A stretch of 9,702 nucleotides of DNA, taken from Acidobacteriota bacterium. GTDB lineage: Bacteria > Acidobacteriota > Vicinamibacteria > Vicinamibacterales > UBA2999. The position numbers and the translations under genes were made by a program. The stretch lies in contig JADZBZ010000230.1 of NCBI GenBank assembly GCA_020851835.1, positions 1 through 9,702 on the forward strand, read 5' to 3'. The notes beneath the pieces are model-generated. The model saw nothing but the letters and a program-made list of their open reading frames with translations, searched no databases and was not told where the DNA came from. Of the stretch, positions 9,272 through 9,702 are shown in pieces; positions within the stretch are counted from its first letter, which is position 1, and each line of letters opens with the position of its first letter.

Positions 9272-9327
9272 CCAGCCTCTGCAGGCCGAAAGGACGGCCG
9301 CCACCCGCGCGGTGGCTGGCACCCTGC
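9272..9327 (+). other. Potentially structured leader RNA upstream of the PBP gene
   Basis: Several perfect complementary arms are packed here: GGCCG/CGGCC (9284-9288 with 9295-9299, loop AAAGGA), GCCACC/GGTGGC (9300-9305 with 9311-9316), GCAGG/CCTGC (9281-9285 with 9323-9327) and CCAGCC/GGCTGG (9272-9277 with 9314-9319). The last pair competes with the second hairpin and crosses the third pair, so a switch or pseudoknot is conceivable. No T-run follows, so it is not a simple terminator. It matches no riboswitch consensus I can recall, and high GC makes chance pairing likely. Confidence 0.3.
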
Positions 9328-9350
9328 TTGCAACCTCCCCGCTCGTTGAC

Positions 9351-9362
9351 GGACGAAAGTCC
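9351..9362 (+). other. Small GAAA-tetraloop hairpin just before the PBP start
   Basis: GGAC-GAAA-GTCC forms a 4-bp stem with a GNRA tetraloop, ending 12 bases before the PBP ATG. No Shine-Dalgarno is recognisable between it and the ATG, so initiation there may depend on local structure. It is short and could be chance. Confidence 0.3.
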
Positions 9363-9374
9363 TTTCATTCCCAC

Positions 9375-9702
9375 ATGTTGCCCTTCAAGCGCTCCGCTCG
9401 TCCCCTCCTCTGGCTCGCGGCCCTCGTCGGGGCGCTCGTACAGGGGACGCTCGTCGCCCAGACGCAGTGGACCATTCACGGTGTTCTAACCGGCCTGCCC
9501 TCCCGCGCCGAGCTGCGGACCATCGGCCAGATGGCGCAGGCGACGGTGCTGTACGACGCCGCCGACCATCCCGCGTTCTCGATCTTCGAGGAGCAGCGCC
9601 TCGAGGTGCCCCTGGCGGCCATTTCCCCCCACCTGGTCTCGGCGATCGTCGCGGTCGAGGATCAGCGCTTCTACGATCACAGCGGCGTGGACGCTATTCG
9701 CA
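9375..9702 (+). CDS. Class A penicillin-binding protein (PBP1A-type), N-terminal part only
   Basis: The frame is open from the ATG at 9375 to the window end, giving 109 residues. Residues 1-29 hold a short basic start and a hydrophobic segment (LLWLAALVGALVQGTLVA), fitting the single N-terminal membrane anchor. The sequence SAIVAVEDQRFYDHSGVD (89-106) is the hallmark first motif of family 51 glycosyltransferases (EDxxFxxHxG), and E95 is the expected catalytic glutamate. Such enzymes polymerise lipid II into glycan strands in the periplasm and usually carry a C-terminal transpeptidase domain, which is outside the window; a monofunctional transglycosylase cannot be excluded. No good Shine-Dalgarno precedes the ATG. 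The gene follows the NlpC/P60 gene after 188 bp that include promoter-like and hairpin-rich sequence. Confidence 0.9.
   Translation, partial: MLPFKRSARPLLWLAALVGALVQGTLVAQTQWTIHGVLTGLPSRAELRTIGQMAQATVLYDAADHPAFSIFEEQRLEVPLAAISPHLVSAIVAVEDQRFYDHSGVDAIR

Overview
The window is GC-rich (about two thirds G+C by eye) bacterial chromosome with densely packed housekeeping genes. LpxC, a lipobox lipoprotein and a periplasm-type dipeptidase indicate a diderm (outer-membrane) organism. The M19 dipeptidase with a glycine-rich insert and the IPT/NHL propeller protein suggest an Acidobacteriota-like lineage, perhaps Vicinamibacteria. That placement is inference; no rRNA or other taxonomic marker is present.

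Layout. Bases 1-8526 are coded on the minus strand. Read in the direction of transcription they are: an HNH nuclease (8526-7993); an IPT/TIG plus six-repeat propeller protein whose start codon overlaps the HNH stop (7993-7007); an APC/CAT-type amino acid permease 25 bp later (6981-5503); uvrA (5421-2539) behind an 81-bp gap with a possible -10 box; lpxC (2336-1437) behind a 202-bp gap carrying two palindromes; a strong Rho-independent terminator (1407-1379); and a secreted M19 dipeptidase (1269-1) with its own Shine-Dalgarno, cut by the window start near its C-terminus. A divergent intergenic region (8527-8685) separates this block from two plus-strand envelope genes: an NlpC/P60 lipoprotein (8686-9186) and the start of a class A penicillin-binding protein (9375 to the window end). 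The latter follows a promoter-like sequence and a leader rich in potential hairpins.

Functionally the window mixes envelope genes (lipid A synthesis, peptidoglycan synthesis and hydrolysis, D,L-dipeptide hydrolysis), nucleotide excision repair and amino acid uptake. No mobile element, CRISPR array, tRNA, rRNA or clear defence island was found. Nothing here is convincingly a new system. The best leads are the translationally coupled HNH-propeller pair, the palindromes in front of lpxC, and the structured leader of the PBP gene. Very long plus-strand open frames opposite uvrA, lpxC and the permease are antisense shadows of GC-rich coding sequence.
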